From positions 372,001-436,000 of the forward strand of contig NZ_AGFX01000018.1 in assembly GCF_000236805.1 (NCBI RefSeq): DNA of 64,000 bases. Reading direction: 5' to 3'. Origin of the DNA: Paenibacillus peoriae KCTC 3763 (GTDB taxonomy: Bacteria > Bacillota > Bacilli > Paenibacillales > Paenibacillaceae). The notes under the pieces are model-generated. The model ran no database searches. It was not told the origin of the DNA and was given only the letters and a program-made list of their open reading frames with translations. Of this stretch, positions 16,859 through 25,007 are shown piece by piece (position 1 is the stretch's first letter; each line of letters begins with the position of its first letter). The translations under genes and the position numbers were made by a program.

Positions 16859-17191
16859 CTTGTATTTGGGAACCTCACTGTCAATAAACCAATCCGGCCC
16901 GGAGACATCGATGACTTCTTTCGTTTTATAGTTATAGTAGATCGTAATTTTGCTGTCTTCGTGACCTTTAATGTATCCATACAGATATATTCTTGAGTGG
17001 ATGGCCGGATCATCTACAGCATAATCCTTTAATATGAAATCGGCGTTATAGTGTTCTTTAATAAATTTCACGCCGATAGGAGTAGCGACGTCTACTAATT
17101 CTTTTTTTTCGTTGTTAGACAAGTTGGAACAACCTCCTAAGTATATAACCATTAAAATAAATGCCAGAATTAGTGGGATTTTTCTGTTCAA
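16844..17191 (-). CDS. Small lipoprotein (candidate immunity protein of the lipase module)
   Basis: The 115-residue product starts at TTG 17191 behind AAAAGGAGAATTACAC; the longer in-frame start at 17227 has no such site. The signal peptide ends in YLGGC, a good lipobox. The mature part contains ATPIGVKFIKEHYNADF, YLYGYIKGHED and EVIDVSGPDWFIDSEVP, matching its paralogue at 16183-16536. It is divergent from the lipase gene, with only 78 bases between the starts, so expression may be coordinated. Known type VII lipase loci use lipoprotein inhibitors; here this is an inference. Confidence 0.65.
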   Translation of the reverse strand: MNRKIPLILAFILMVIYLGGCSNLSNNEKKELVDVATPIGVKFIKEHYNADFILKDYAVDDPAIHSRIYLYGYIKGHEDSKITIYYNYKTKEVIDVSGPDWFIDSEVPKYKTPSS

Positions 17192-17269
17192 GTGTAATTC
17201 TCCTTTTCTGGTAATCATCTTTTTCATAACTCTATAATATATTTACATAATAGACAAGGCGGGAATGAT

Positions 17270-18712
17270 TTGACCTTCATTAGTGATAAAACATATTGGA
17301 CCATTGCAGATAGAATATATGACCGGGAACTGACTGCAAAAGACTCAAAAAGCAGAGTTGTTCCCGACTGGAAGATTGTTGAACCTGAAGGGGCAATGCT
17401 GCATGACACCAATGGCTCAGGTTTTGATGCGACGGTTTTTTATAACGAAAAAACCGATCAGGTGATTATAGGTTATAGAGGTACTGAGCCGCCTGACCGC
17501 CCAAAGTGGAGTGTGGCGATGGATTGGGGGACCGATATTAATGATGTCGTGGGTGGTCGTGCGAAAACGTTGGAGGAAGTCCATCAATATTATGAAAATA
17601 ACAAGGGAGAGATGGACAAACTCCCGTCACAAGTGCAAAGTGCGTTTCATCAATATGAGGCACAGTACCAGAATAATCAATTTACACAAGCTCAAAATCT
17701 GTATGATGTAGTGAAGAAGCAGTATCCCTCTGCTGAAATATCCACCACAGGTCATTCTCTGGGAGGAGCGGAGGCAGAATATGTTGCGGTACGGAACGGA
17801 CTGTCCTCGGTTAGTTATAATGCACCAAGCATTGTACATTTGTTACCGGATGATCTTCAAAGGAAAGTAGAAAACGGAGATTTTCAAAAGACGAATGTCG
17901 CTTATGTCAATCCGAAAGATACCATCGGTTCGGGAGCTAAGGATGCAAAGCCGCATGTTGGTACAACCTACTTTATAAATAATGATTATAAGACCGCTAA
18001 TGAAGCCAAATTTACTATTCCTGTTTCGTTACCGATCAAAAGAGAAAATAAGTGGGCCGACTTTTTCTTGGGCCCCAAATGGTCTCCCATTGTTTACATT
18101 CCCATTACGCTGCCTATGATGCAACAAGATCCCATTACAAAGTTCTATAATTCGATAATGGGAGAAACAACACATAGCATGGATTATTTCTCATTTAATG
18201 CAGATGGCAATATCAGCAATCTACTGTACACGATGGACGGACAACTGGTAGAGGGCAACCCGCGATTACAGGCATACGAGGAAAGGCTTGCGGCGGAGGC
18301 GAAATTCAAGGAAGTTATGGGTGATTTGGTTGAACGCTACGGTGGTCAAATGGGTGCCTTCGGGCAGTTTGCAGCTACTGCACTGGGATTGAATATCATG
18401 GGAGCAGGGCAACGCGGGGCATATTTTGTAGGCAACAAAAATGGAGGCACAATTCAATTAACACCCGAGGAGCTAAAGCATGCGGCTAATCAGATGCGTT
18501 CCAGCTTGCATGGGTTTTCCAGCGATACCCGAGCGTCCATCCAGTTATTTCAGGCTCATATCGGCACCAGTGAAAGTCAGTCTTTGACCCCGATTGCGCA
18601 TAGTGCAACGGCGACGTTGGATCGGATTAATCGCTGGTATCAGGAATCAATTACGGAGATCGCGGAGTATATAGATCGCAAGGGCCAGGAATTTACGGTG
18701 GTGGATCAGTAA
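17270..18712 (+). CDS. Lipase-like toxin with C-terminal helical secretion-type domain (TslA-like)
   Basis: The 480-residue product has a class-3 lipase/Mbeg1-like N-terminal half: VIIGYRGTEPPDRP, then TTGHSLGGAEAEYVA with nucleophile Ser163 in a GxSxG motif. There is no signal peptide. The last ~90 residues (LTPEELKHAANQMRSSLHGF to YIDRKGQEFTVVDQ) are a helical hairpin like WXG100/LXG targeting regions. A toxin domain first and a targeting region last is the reverse of ordinary LXG toxins; it matches the TslA lipase of the S. aureus type VII system. The next gene encodes a WXG100-like partner. The start is TTG 17270 behind AAGGCGGG. No EssC-type secretion genes lie in the window. Confidence 0.75.
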   Translation: MTFISDKTYWTIADRIYDRELTAKDSKSRVVPDWKIVEPEGAMLHDTNGSGFDATVFYNEKTDQVIIGYRGTEPPDRPKWSVAMDWGTDINDVVGGRAKTLEEVHQYYENNKGEMDKLPSQVQSAFHQYEAQYQNNQFTQAQNLYDVVKKQYPSAEISTTGHSLGGAEAEYVAVRNGLSSVSYNAPSIVHLLPDDLQRKVENGDFQKTNVAYVNPKDTIGSGAKDAKPHVGTTYFINNDYKTANEAKFTIPVSLPIKRENKWADFFLGPKWSPIVYIPITLPMMQQDPITKFYNSIMGETTHSMDYFSFNADGNISNLLYTMDGQLVEGNPRLQAYEERLAAEAKFKEVMGDLVERYGGQMGAFGQFAATALGLNIMGAGQRGAYFVGNKNGGTIQLTPEELKHAANQMRSSLHGFSSDTRASIQLFQAHIGTSESQSLTPIAHSATATLDRINRWYQESITEIAEYIDRKGQEFTVVDQ

Positions 18713-18753
18713 ATAGATCATCAGCTGGAAGAACACAACAGGGGGCAAAAGAG

Positions 18754-19050
18754 ATGAGCAGAATATCTTTGAGCCTGGGGGAACTGCGGAGGGCCGTACA
18801 GCAGTGCGAACAGCTCAAGCAAAGACTTCAGCATCAAGAGCAGCAGATGAGAAATATATATGGTCGTCTGCAAGACTGGCGGGGCGAATCGGCTGCTGAA
18901 TTAACACGTAAAATGGAGGTATTTCTCCAGGGAACAACTGTACGAATACAAGAATTGGACGAGCATAAAGAGCAGTTGAAACGTTATATTCGCAAAATGG
19001 AAGAAGCTGATCGACGGGCAGAAAAACGCAAACGGGCAGCGCAATGGTGA
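18754..19050 (+). CDS. WXG100-like small helical partner protein
   Basis: The 98-residue product is a two-helix protein with LQDWRGESAAELTRKM in the turn, a W-x-G motif like that of EsxA-type proteins, flanked by strongly heptad-like Gln/Glu/Lys-rich helices. It starts 41 bases after the lipase gene. In TslA-type systems small DUF3130/WXG-like proteins bind the C-terminal targeting region of the lipase and take it to the type VII machine. That partnership is inferred here from gene order and fold. Confidence 0.75.
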   Translation: MSRISLSLGELRRAVQQCEQLKQRLQHQEQQMRNIYGRLQDWRGESAAELTRKMEVFLQGTTVRIQELDEHKEQLKRYIRKMEEADRRAEKRKRAAQW

Positions 19051-19079
19051 TAGGTAACCGCAATAGTTAGGAGAACATC

Positions 19080-19391
19080 ATGAAAAATCAAAACGCATTC
19101 GTTATTTTACTTATATTGAATATTGTTTATAGCTTAACGTTATTATTCTATCCACTCATGCTGATGCTGGCTGTATTTTCCTTTGATGCACCGACAGCCG
19201 GTGATCACCTGATCAGTTATATTTTTGTCTATATCCTGATGAGCTACCCGTTAGGAGTATTCATTTCATGGAGCTGTTGGTATTTTTATCACCGTTATGC
19301 TTTTAAGAAGGCGTATATTATAGCGAATTTTATGCTGGTGTGGCCGGCTGCCCTTGTAGTATCCTCGTTAATTCAATCAGCTTTTTCATAA
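19080..19391 (+). CDS. Small three-helix membrane protein
   Basis: The 103-residue product has three predicted membrane segments: AFVILLILNIVYSLTLLFY, ISYIFVYILMSYPLGVFISW and ANFMLVWPAALVVSSLI. It starts 29 bases after the WXG100-like gene behind TAGGAGAAC. No family is recognised. As the last gene of the lipase operon it could be a membrane immunity protein or an accessory factor; neither is shown by sequence. Confidence 0.65.
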   Translation: MKNQNAFVILLILNIVYSLTLLFYPLMLMLAVFSFDAPTAGDHLISYIFVYILMSYPLGVFISWSCWYFYHRYAFKKAYIIANFMLVWPAALVVSSLIQSAFS

Positions 19392-19432
19392 AAGTCTCCA
19401 GTCCAGCTCAGTTAGCTACATATTAAAAAATA

Positions 19433-19468
19433 AACCGTACACCGCGGGGATTCCAGCGGTGTACGGTT
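19433..19468. other. Strong hairpin after the lipase operon
   Basis: AACCGTACACCGC and GCGGTGTACGGTT form a perfect 13-bp stem around a GGGGATTCCA loop. There is no T run on the + side, but TTTATTTTTT follows on the - strand. It may work as a bidirectional or processing hairpin ending the operon. The rest of 19392-19659 holds nothing else I can identify. Confidence 0.6.
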
Positions 19469-19659
19469 AAATGTGCTTGGAAGAAATGACGTATTCAAAC
19501 TACATATATAGTAGAAGAGAAAAATTATTCTCCCGAAATGGAGACGAAAAAGCGGTTATGATATTTCAGACAAAAAAACGGAAAATATTCTAAACCTCTA
19601 CAAAGTTCGACATATTGTTCGCTTTTTCGCGTCATATGTTATTGAATCAGGGATTATGA

Positions 19660-19688
19660 TTGCTATTTATCCTATATTTATGTATAAT
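19660..19688 (+). promoter_or_regulatory. Sigma-A-type promoter of the DUF2294 gene
   Basis: TTGCTA at 19660-19665 and TATAAT at 19683-19688 with a 17-base spacer, about 50 bases before the start at 19740. Confidence 0.65.
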
Positions 19689-19739
19689 CTATCGTGTTGA
19701 AAGATTGATTGTACGTAATATGCTGATGAGGGTGGGTTC

Positions 19740-20084
19740 ATGACGCTGCTCGACAGTAACGAAAGCAAGAAGCGGATGTGCCAGATTTACAATGAAGTTT
19801 CAAAGGAACTGTTCGGCTTCGGGACCACGCTGTTGCGGGCCACCGTTGAGAACAACATAGTTTCCTTTGTGGCGAAGCACCGGCGTTCTCCACGCTCGGC
19901 GGCATTGGAAGTGGAAGCCCCCGGCTTGAAGCTGGAAGTGGATTTCCGAATGTCCATGCTGTATAAAAAAAGACTTCGCGAAAAGCTGGTTGAGGATATG
20001 GGGCTCGAAATTGAGGCTTTACTGCGCGATTACGATTCAGCAACGCAGTGGGCAATCACGAACATCATACTGAAGGAATCCTAA
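19740..20084 (+). CDS. DUF2294 family protein
   Basis: The 114-residue product fits the DUF2294 pattern: an N-terminal helix with IYNEVSKELFGFGTTLLRATVENNIVSF split by a glycine-rich turn, a basic segment, and DFRMSMLYKKRLREKLVEDMGLEI. DUF2294 proteins are small, often stand alone, and are of unclear function, although some are linked to bicarbonate or sodium transport. It starts at ATG 19740 behind GAGGGTGGG. It has its own promoter, and a terminator lies between it and the purine operon, so it is probably monocistronic. Confidence 0.65.
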   Translation: MTLLDSNESKKRMCQIYNEVSKELFGFGTTLLRATVENNIVSFVAKHRRSPRSAALEVEAPGLKLEVDFRMSMLYKKRLREKLVEDMGLEIEALLRDYDSATQWAITNIILKES

Positions 20085-20258
20085 TACAATTGGATATTCG
20101 GCTTTTCGCTTCGGATCTATCTGAGGGGAGAACCTGTTATAACGCGCAGCGGGATCAACTTATTCTTTGTTTACGAAGAAAAGTATTCTTGTTTTACAAG
20201 AGTACTTTTCTTTTTTGTGTCATTAGGTGTGACGAATTAAAAAAAAGGGGAGTTTCTA
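20085..20258 (+). promoter_or_regulatory. Leader region with attenuator-like terminator before the purine-salvage operon
   Basis: Between the DUF2294 stop and the ribosome site AGGGGAG, bases 20176-20217 form a strong terminator (AAGAAAAGTATTCTTG / CAAGAGTACTTTTCTT with TTTTTT). It may just end the DUF2294 transcript, or it may be the expression platform of a riboswitch in 20085-20175. I could not match that stretch to purine, guanidine or PRPP aptamers. Confidence 0.4.
20176..20217 (+). terminator. Intrinsic terminator between DUF2294 gene and ABC operon
   Basis: Long A/T-rich stem with TTTTA loop and six or more T after it. Its position just upstream of the transporter gene allows either simple termination or attenuation. 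Confidence 0.85.
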
Positions 20259-21332
20259 ATGAAAAAATGGTTTAAAGGATTCGTGGCTGTGGCCTTGGCA
20301 TCTGTGGTACTGGCAGGTTGCGGCAGCAATGCTACTGGCGGTCAGACAGATGGAAAAAACAGCTCAGCTGATGGGAAAAAGAAGCTGGTTATTTCCACGT
20401 GGGGCTTTTCCGAAGACTTTTTCAAAAAAGAAGTGTACGAGCCCTTTGAAAAAGAACATAACGTGGATATTGTCGTGGAAATTGGAAATAACGCAGAGCG
20501 GCTGAATAAAATCAGTCAAGGAAGTACGGATGTCGATCTGATCTATCTGTCCGATTATTATGCTCAGCAAGGGATTCAACAGGGGCTGTTTGAAAAGCTG
20601 GATCGCAGCAAGGTGCCAAACTTGAACCAAATCTATGATATTGCAAAAGCACCGCTGGGCGAGGATTATGGTCCTGCTTATACGGTGGGCCGTCTCGGCA
20701 TTGCCTACAATCCGGAATTGGTGAAAAAGAATGTGACCTCTTGGGCTGACCTGTGGGGCAGTGAGTTTAAAGGAAACGTGACTTTGCCGAACATCACAGC
20801 AACAGCTGGACCGATGATCGTAGATGCAGCCTCCAAGGTAGCAGGTAGTAAGGAATTCAATGAGGATCAAGCTTTCGGGAAACTGAAGGAGCTGAGCCCG
20901 AATATCGTTAAGTTTTATAGTAAAACATCTGAGTTCGTCAACATGTTTAGCCAGCAGGAAATCGCAGGCGGACCGATTATGGAAATGTACTTCAAAGATT
21001 TGCAGGCGGCTGTGCCAGGAGCGAAGTTTGTAGCTCCAAGTGAAGGTGCTTATGCAGTAATGAACACGATTAATGTAGTGAAAGGCTCCGACCAAAAGGA
21101 ACTGGCTGAGGAATTTATCAACTGGCAGCTGAGTAAGGAAGTTCAAGAGAAGTCTGCCAAGGCGAAAGTGGATTCTCCGGTGAACACGCAGGTGGTACTG
21201 TCCGGTGCGGATACAGAAGGAATTACGTACGGTACAGATGTGGTGAACAAGCTGACCAAGCTAGATATGAAATTCGTTAACGACCATATTAAAGCATGGA
21301 CAGACCGCTGGAACCGGGAAGTTACACAATAA
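20259..21332 (+). CDS. ABC transporter substrate-binding lipoprotein (PotD/PotF type)
   Basis: The 357-residue product has a lipoprotein signal ending VVLAGC and a periplasmic-binding fold of the spermidine/putrescine class: KLVISTWGFSEDFFKKEVYEPFEKEH, DLIYLSDYYAQQGIQQG, and a late GAYAVMNTINVVKGS segment. It is the first gene of an operon with two permeases, an ATPase, a nucleoside hydrolase and adenine deaminase. The neighbours argue that the ligand is a purine nucleoside or related compound rather than a polyamine; the sequence itself does not fix the ligand. The ATG follows AGGGGAG. Its stop overlaps the next start (TAATG). Confidence 0.85.
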   Translation: MKKWFKGFVAVALASVVLAGCGSNATGGQTDGKNSSADGKKKLVISTWGFSEDFFKKEVYEPFEKEHNVDIVVEIGNNAERLNKISQGSTDVDLIYLSDYYAQQGIQQGLFEKLDRSKVPNLNQIYDIAKAPLGEDYGPAYTVGRLGIAYNPELVKKNVTSWADLWGSEFKGNVTLPNITATAGPMIVDAASKVAGSKEFNEDQAFGKLKELSPNIVKFYSKTSEFVNMFSQQEIAGGPIMEMYFKDLQAAVPGAKFVAPSEGAYAVMNTINVVKGSDQKELAEEFINWQLSKEVQEKSAKAKVDSPVNTQVVLSGADTEGITYGTDVVNKLTKLDMKFVNDHIKAWTDRWNREVTQ

Positions 21333-22261
21333 TGAAAAAAGTCATATTAGATGTAGATACAGGTATTGATGATGCGTTAGGTATTTTACTGGCGGCCAAA
21401 AGTGGTCAGCTGGATATCCAGGCGATTACTACGGTATGTGGTAATGTGTCGCTCAAACAAGCAACATTAAACACATGCAAAATCCTCGACCTTTTGGATA
21501 GACCGGATATTCCGGTTTATCGGGGGGCCGAGGCGCCATTAATACGTAAAGGGTTGCATGAGCACCGTGTACATGGAGAAGACGGGATCGGGGGCGCATT
21601 GAGTACAGTGATCCCGGCCATATCGGAGTCCGAAGGTTTTGCTCCGGATGTCATCATTGATACGGTGATGGCTCTTCCGGGCGAAGTGACGCTCATTTGC
21701 ACCGGTCCGCTCACCAATCTGGCGCTGGCGCTGCTGAAGTGTCCCGAGCTGACGGAACGCGTCGATCAAGTTGTTTTTATGGGCGGTGTTATTCACAGCT
21801 GCGGCAATATTACGCCTGTGGCCGAATACAACATGTATGCCGACCCTGAAGCGGCGCGGATCGTATTTCATGCCGGATTTAAACGGCTGGTACAGGTTGG
21901 ACTGGATGTAACACGGAAAGCGCTGCTAACAGCGGATCATATTGCCCGCCTGACCGATCCGGCCATTCGTAACTATGTGGCTGAAAGCACAGCCGTCTAC
22001 ACCAAACGATATGAAGAACGCAACGGGGTAAAAGCATGTGCGCTTCATGATCCGCTTGCCGTGGGCGTCGCACTGGATTCGAGGCTGGTAGAAACCTCGC
22101 TGCTGTATGTCGACGTGGAAACCTCCAGCCGCTTATGTGATGGACAAACGGTGGGCGATGTGCAAAACCGTCTCAATCATAGACCCAATATGAACGTGTG
22201 CGAGCAGGTGGATAGCGAAGCTTTTCTGGAATTATTTATCCAGGTGCTGAACAAGGAATAA
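21332..22261 (+). CDS. Nucleoside hydrolase (purine-salvage operon)
   Basis: The 309-residue product has the canonical DVDTGIDDALGILLA calcium motif, GPLTNLALAL and FMGGV, EYNMYADPEAA, and ALHDPLAVGVALD with the late Ca-binding aspartate. These mark IunH-type N-ribohydrolases that release base and ribose. The ATG at 21332 overlaps the stop of the binding-protein gene by one base, so the two are translationally coupled. With adenine deaminase at the operon end, the path would be nucleoside uptake, hydrolysis to adenine, then deamination to hypoxanthine. It is more canonical than the paralogue at 1377-2333. Confidence 0.9.
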   Translation: MKKVILDVDTGIDDALGILLAAKSGQLDIQAITTVCGNVSLKQATLNTCKILDLLDRPDIPVYRGAEAPLIRKGLHEHRVHGEDGIGGALSTVIPAISESEGFAPDVIIDTVMALPGEVTLICTGPLTNLALALLKCPELTERVDQVVFMGGVIHSCGNITPVAEYNMYADPEAARIVFHAGFKRLVQVGLDVTRKALLTADHIARLTDPAIRNYVAESTAVYTKRYEERNGVKACALHDPLAVGVALDSRLVETSLLYVDVETSSRLCDGQTVGDVQNRLNHRPNMNVCEQVDSEAFLELFIQVLNKE

Positions 22262-22288
22262 TATTTTGATAACCGCAAGGAGCTACCC

Positions 22289-23110
22289 ATGAAGAAAACA
22301 TACTTGTATTGGCTGCTGCTGCCAGGTCTGCTCTTTCTGGCGGTGTTCATGGTCATTCCGATTGTGCTGACGATCGGCTCGACCTTCGTACAGAACAGCT
22401 CTTTCACCCTAGAAGGCTATCTTCATTTCTTCAAGGACCCTTATTTTCTGAAAATATTGCTGACTACACTGGAAGTTAGTGTCGTTACGACACTCGTGTG
22501 TATATTGATGGGCTTCCCGACGGCTTATTATATCTCGCAAAAGGCCCCGCGTCGTAAAGGGATTTTGCTGGCGCTGGCTATCTTTCCCTTGTTGACGAGT
22601 CCAGTGGTACGGTCTTTCAGCTGGATGGTCATTTTGGGCCGTAAAGGCCTGCTAAATAACGTGCTCCTCGGGTTGGGAATCGTGGACGAGCCATTGAATA
22701 TTTTGTACACCCCGGCGGCGATGATTATTGGTCTGGTTCATTTGTTTTTGCCGCTGATGATTATTTCACTGATCGGTGTACTTGAAAATATCGACGGTGA
22801 TCTCGTTCATGCTGCTCAGAGCCTCGGAGCCTCAAGGTTCAGCGCATTTCGTAAAATTGTATTTCCGCTGTCTGTGCCGGGTTTGATCATCGGAAGCATT
22901 CTTGTTTTCGTTGGCAGCCTGACTGCCTATACGACACCAGCATTGCTTGGTGGAAAGCAGCGGGTTATCGCTACATTTTTGTATCAGAACGCGATGACAC
23001 TGAACGACTGGTTTTTAGCCTCCGTTATTGCAACGATTATGATTGTCATTACATTTATCGTGGTCGGTCTCTTAAACAAGGCGGCCCATAAACTCAATCC
23101 GAAGGGGTAG
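22289..23110 (+). CDS. ABC transporter permease (PotB type)
   Basis: The 273-residue integral membrane protein has about six helices, starting with YLYWLLLPGLLFLAVFMVIP, and the EAA-type loop HAAQSLGASRFSAFRKIVFP that docks the ATPase. It belongs to the permease family of the polyamine/iron class. The ATG follows AAGGAG with six-base spacing, 27 bases after the nucleoside hydrolase. It pairs with the following permease. Confidence 0.9.
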   Translation: MKKTYLYWLLLPGLLFLAVFMVIPIVLTIGSTFVQNSSFTLEGYLHFFKDPYFLKILLTTLEVSVVTTLVCILMGFPTAYYISQKAPRRKGILLALAIFPLLTSPVVRSFSWMVILGRKGLLNNVLLGLGIVDEPLNILYTPAAMIIGLVHLFLPLMIISLIGVLENIDGDLVHAAQSLGASRFSAFRKIVFPLSVPGLIIGSILVFVGSLTAYTTPALLGGKQRVIATFLYQNAMTLNDWFLASVIATIMIVITFIVVGLLNKAAHKLNPKG

Positions 23111-23116
23111 GTGGAT

Positions 23117-23905
23117 ATGCGGGAGAAACATTACGGACTAGGCTTCTTTAGCCTGCTGGTCTTCATCTTTCTGCTCGGTCCGCTGTTGATCATATCGGTC
23201 ACTTCTTTCGAGCCGGGCACGGTATTAAAATTTCCGCCGCAGGGCTTTTCCTTGCGCTGGTATGAGAACATTTTTGAGGTGGACTTGTTCATGTCCACGT
23301 TCAAAACGTCGATTGTCGTCTCCTTGTTGGGTAACATCATGGCGTTGCTGATTGGTATGCCTGCTGCTTATGCGCTTAGTCGTTTTTCATTTCGCGGGAA
23401 GGATGCACTGAATGCTCTATTCCTCTCCCCGTTGCTCATACCGGGTATTGTTCTTGGCTTTACGCTGCTGCGCTATCTGATCATTGTGTATCATTTGCCG
23501 GTATACGCCGGGCTTTTAATCGGACATACAGTGATTATGCTGCCGTTCATTATACGGGTCATTGCCTCCAGCTTGTCTAACTTTGACTTTGCGATTGAGG
23601 AAGCAGCGCTCAGTTTGGGAGCCGGACGGCTAGAAACCTTTTTCAAGGTGGTTCTGCCCAACATCCGTTCAGGTATTATAGCGGCTATCCTGATTGCCTT
23701 TCTGGAATCATTCAACAATGTCGACATTTCCGTCTTCATGACAGGACCGGGCTTCAGCACCTTGCCTATTCAAATGCTGACCTACGTCGAAAATTATTTT
23801 GACCCGACGATTGCAGCCATTTCAGTTATGCTGATGATTTTGACCGGTATCCTTATGTTCTTGATCGAACGACTGATGGGATTGTCTTACTTCACTAAAA
23901 GGTAA
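23117..23905 (+). CDS. ABC transporter permease (PotC type)
   Basis: This second membrane subunit (262 residues) has six helices and the loop EEAALSLGAGRLETFFKVVLP for ATPase contact. ATG 23117 has AAGGGG nine bases upstream, formed by the end of the preceding gene; an in-frame GTG at 23111 is possible but too close to that site. The genes nearly touch, as expected for subunits made in equal amounts. Confidence 0.88.
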   Translation: MREKHYGLGFFSLLVFIFLLGPLLIISVTSFEPGTVLKFPPQGFSLRWYENIFEVDLFMSTFKTSIVVSLLGNIMALLIGMPAAYALSRFSFRGKDALNALFLSPLLIPGIVLGFTLLRYLIIVYHLPVYAGLLIGHTVIMLPFIIRVIASSLSNFDFAIEEAALSLGAGRLETFFKVVLPNIRSGIIAAILIAFLESFNNVDISVFMTGPGFSTLPIQMLTYVENYFDPTIAAISVMLMILTGILMFLIERLMGLSYFTKR

Positions 23906-23921
23906 TGGAGGCTTTAACCTA

Positions 23922-24980
23922 ATGGCACTGCTTACTCTGGATCGCGTATCGGTCGCTTATGACAACCAACTGATTTTGCAGGATTTCGATTTGCAGCTCG
24001 AACGTGGGCAACTGCTTTCGTTGCTCGGACCGAGTGGTTGTGGCAAAACGACTACGCTTCGTCTCATTGCAGGATTTCTGGAAGCCAAACAAGGAACATT
24101 TTTGTTTGGAGATAAGGATTATACCCGGGTTCCGGTCAACAAACGGAATTTCGGTTTTGTATTCCAAAGCTATGCACTCTTTCCGCATCTATCTGTTTTT
24201 GATAATGTTGCCTTTGGCCTGCGCTTGCGCAAGGTAAAGGAAGACGATGTAAAACGCCGTGTGATGGATATGCTGGACACAGTCAGTCTGGAGGGCTTCG
24301 AAAAGCGCTTCCCCGGTGAATTGTCAGGAGGGCAACGTCAACGTGTCGCGATTGCCCGGGCACTTGTGATTGAACCCGACCTGCTGCTGTTTGACGAACC
24401 GCTGAGTAATCTGGACGCTAATCTGCGTGTGAATATGCGTGTAGAAATCCGCCGTATTCAACAGGAATTGGGGATCACTACCGTGTATGTATCGCACGAT
24501 CAGGAGGAATGTTTTTCGATCTCTGACCAGGTTGCGATTATGAATAAGGGAAACATCGAGCAACTGGATGCGCCATCGACCATTTTTAAATATCCAACGA
24601 CCGAATTTGTTGCCCGTTTTATTGGATTTAATAATTTTCTGGCCTTTGACGAACGTATTGAAGAAGGAGATCATATTCGACTCCATACAGGCGATCTATC
24701 GTTCAGCGTAGCTCGTAATCAGGGTACAGCTCAACCAGGTGCTCGTCAGGGCGCTATTCGCCCGGATGATTTGGTCATTCGTACAGAAGGCAACGAGACG
24801 GGAGAAAATGAGCTTCCGGGCATCATTAAGGTGAGTACGTACCTGGGACGCAGCTATCAATATGTGGTAGAAACGGCGAAGGGAAGCTTTACCGCCAATC
24901 AGGAGATGGATACGCCTTACCTCAGTGGTCAACGGGTTACCCTGCATTTTCCGGCAGATAAAATGGTGCTGGTCCAATAA
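23922..24980 (+). CDS. ABC transporter ATP-binding protein (PotA type)
   Basis: The 352-residue ATPase shows Walker A LLGPSGCGKTT (near 40), Q-loop FVFQSYALFPHLS, signature LSGGQRQRVAIARAL, Walker B DLLLFDEPLSNLDAN and the switch VSHDQEE. The last 110 residues form a TOBE-like regulatory domain (QGAIRPDDLVIR). It drives the two permeases encoded just upstream. The ATG follows GGAGG with ten-base spacing. Confidence 0.92.
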   Translation: MALLTLDRVSVAYDNQLILQDFDLQLERGQLLSLLGPSGCGKTTTLRLIAGFLEAKQGTFLFGDKDYTRVPVNKRNFGFVFQSYALFPHLSVFDNVAFGLRLRKVKEDDVKRRVMDMLDTVSLEGFEKRFPGELSGGQRQRVAIARALVIEPDLLLFDEPLSNLDANLRVNMRVEIRRIQQELGITTVYVSHDQEECFSISDQVAIMNKGNIEQLDAPSTIFKYPTTEFVARFIGFNNFLAFDERIEEGDHIRLHTGDLSFSVARNQGTAQPGARQGAIRPDDLVIRTEGNETGENELPGIIKVSTYLGRSYQYVVETAKGSFTANQEMDTPYLSGQRVTLHFPADKMVLVQ

Positions 24981-25007
24981 TCAGCGGGTTTAATAAGGAG
25001 ATACATC

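Noticed and set aside
20085-20175. Purine, guanidine or PRPP riboswitch before the purine operon
   Set aside because: None of the conserved cores of these classes is visible; kept only as an unassigned leader.
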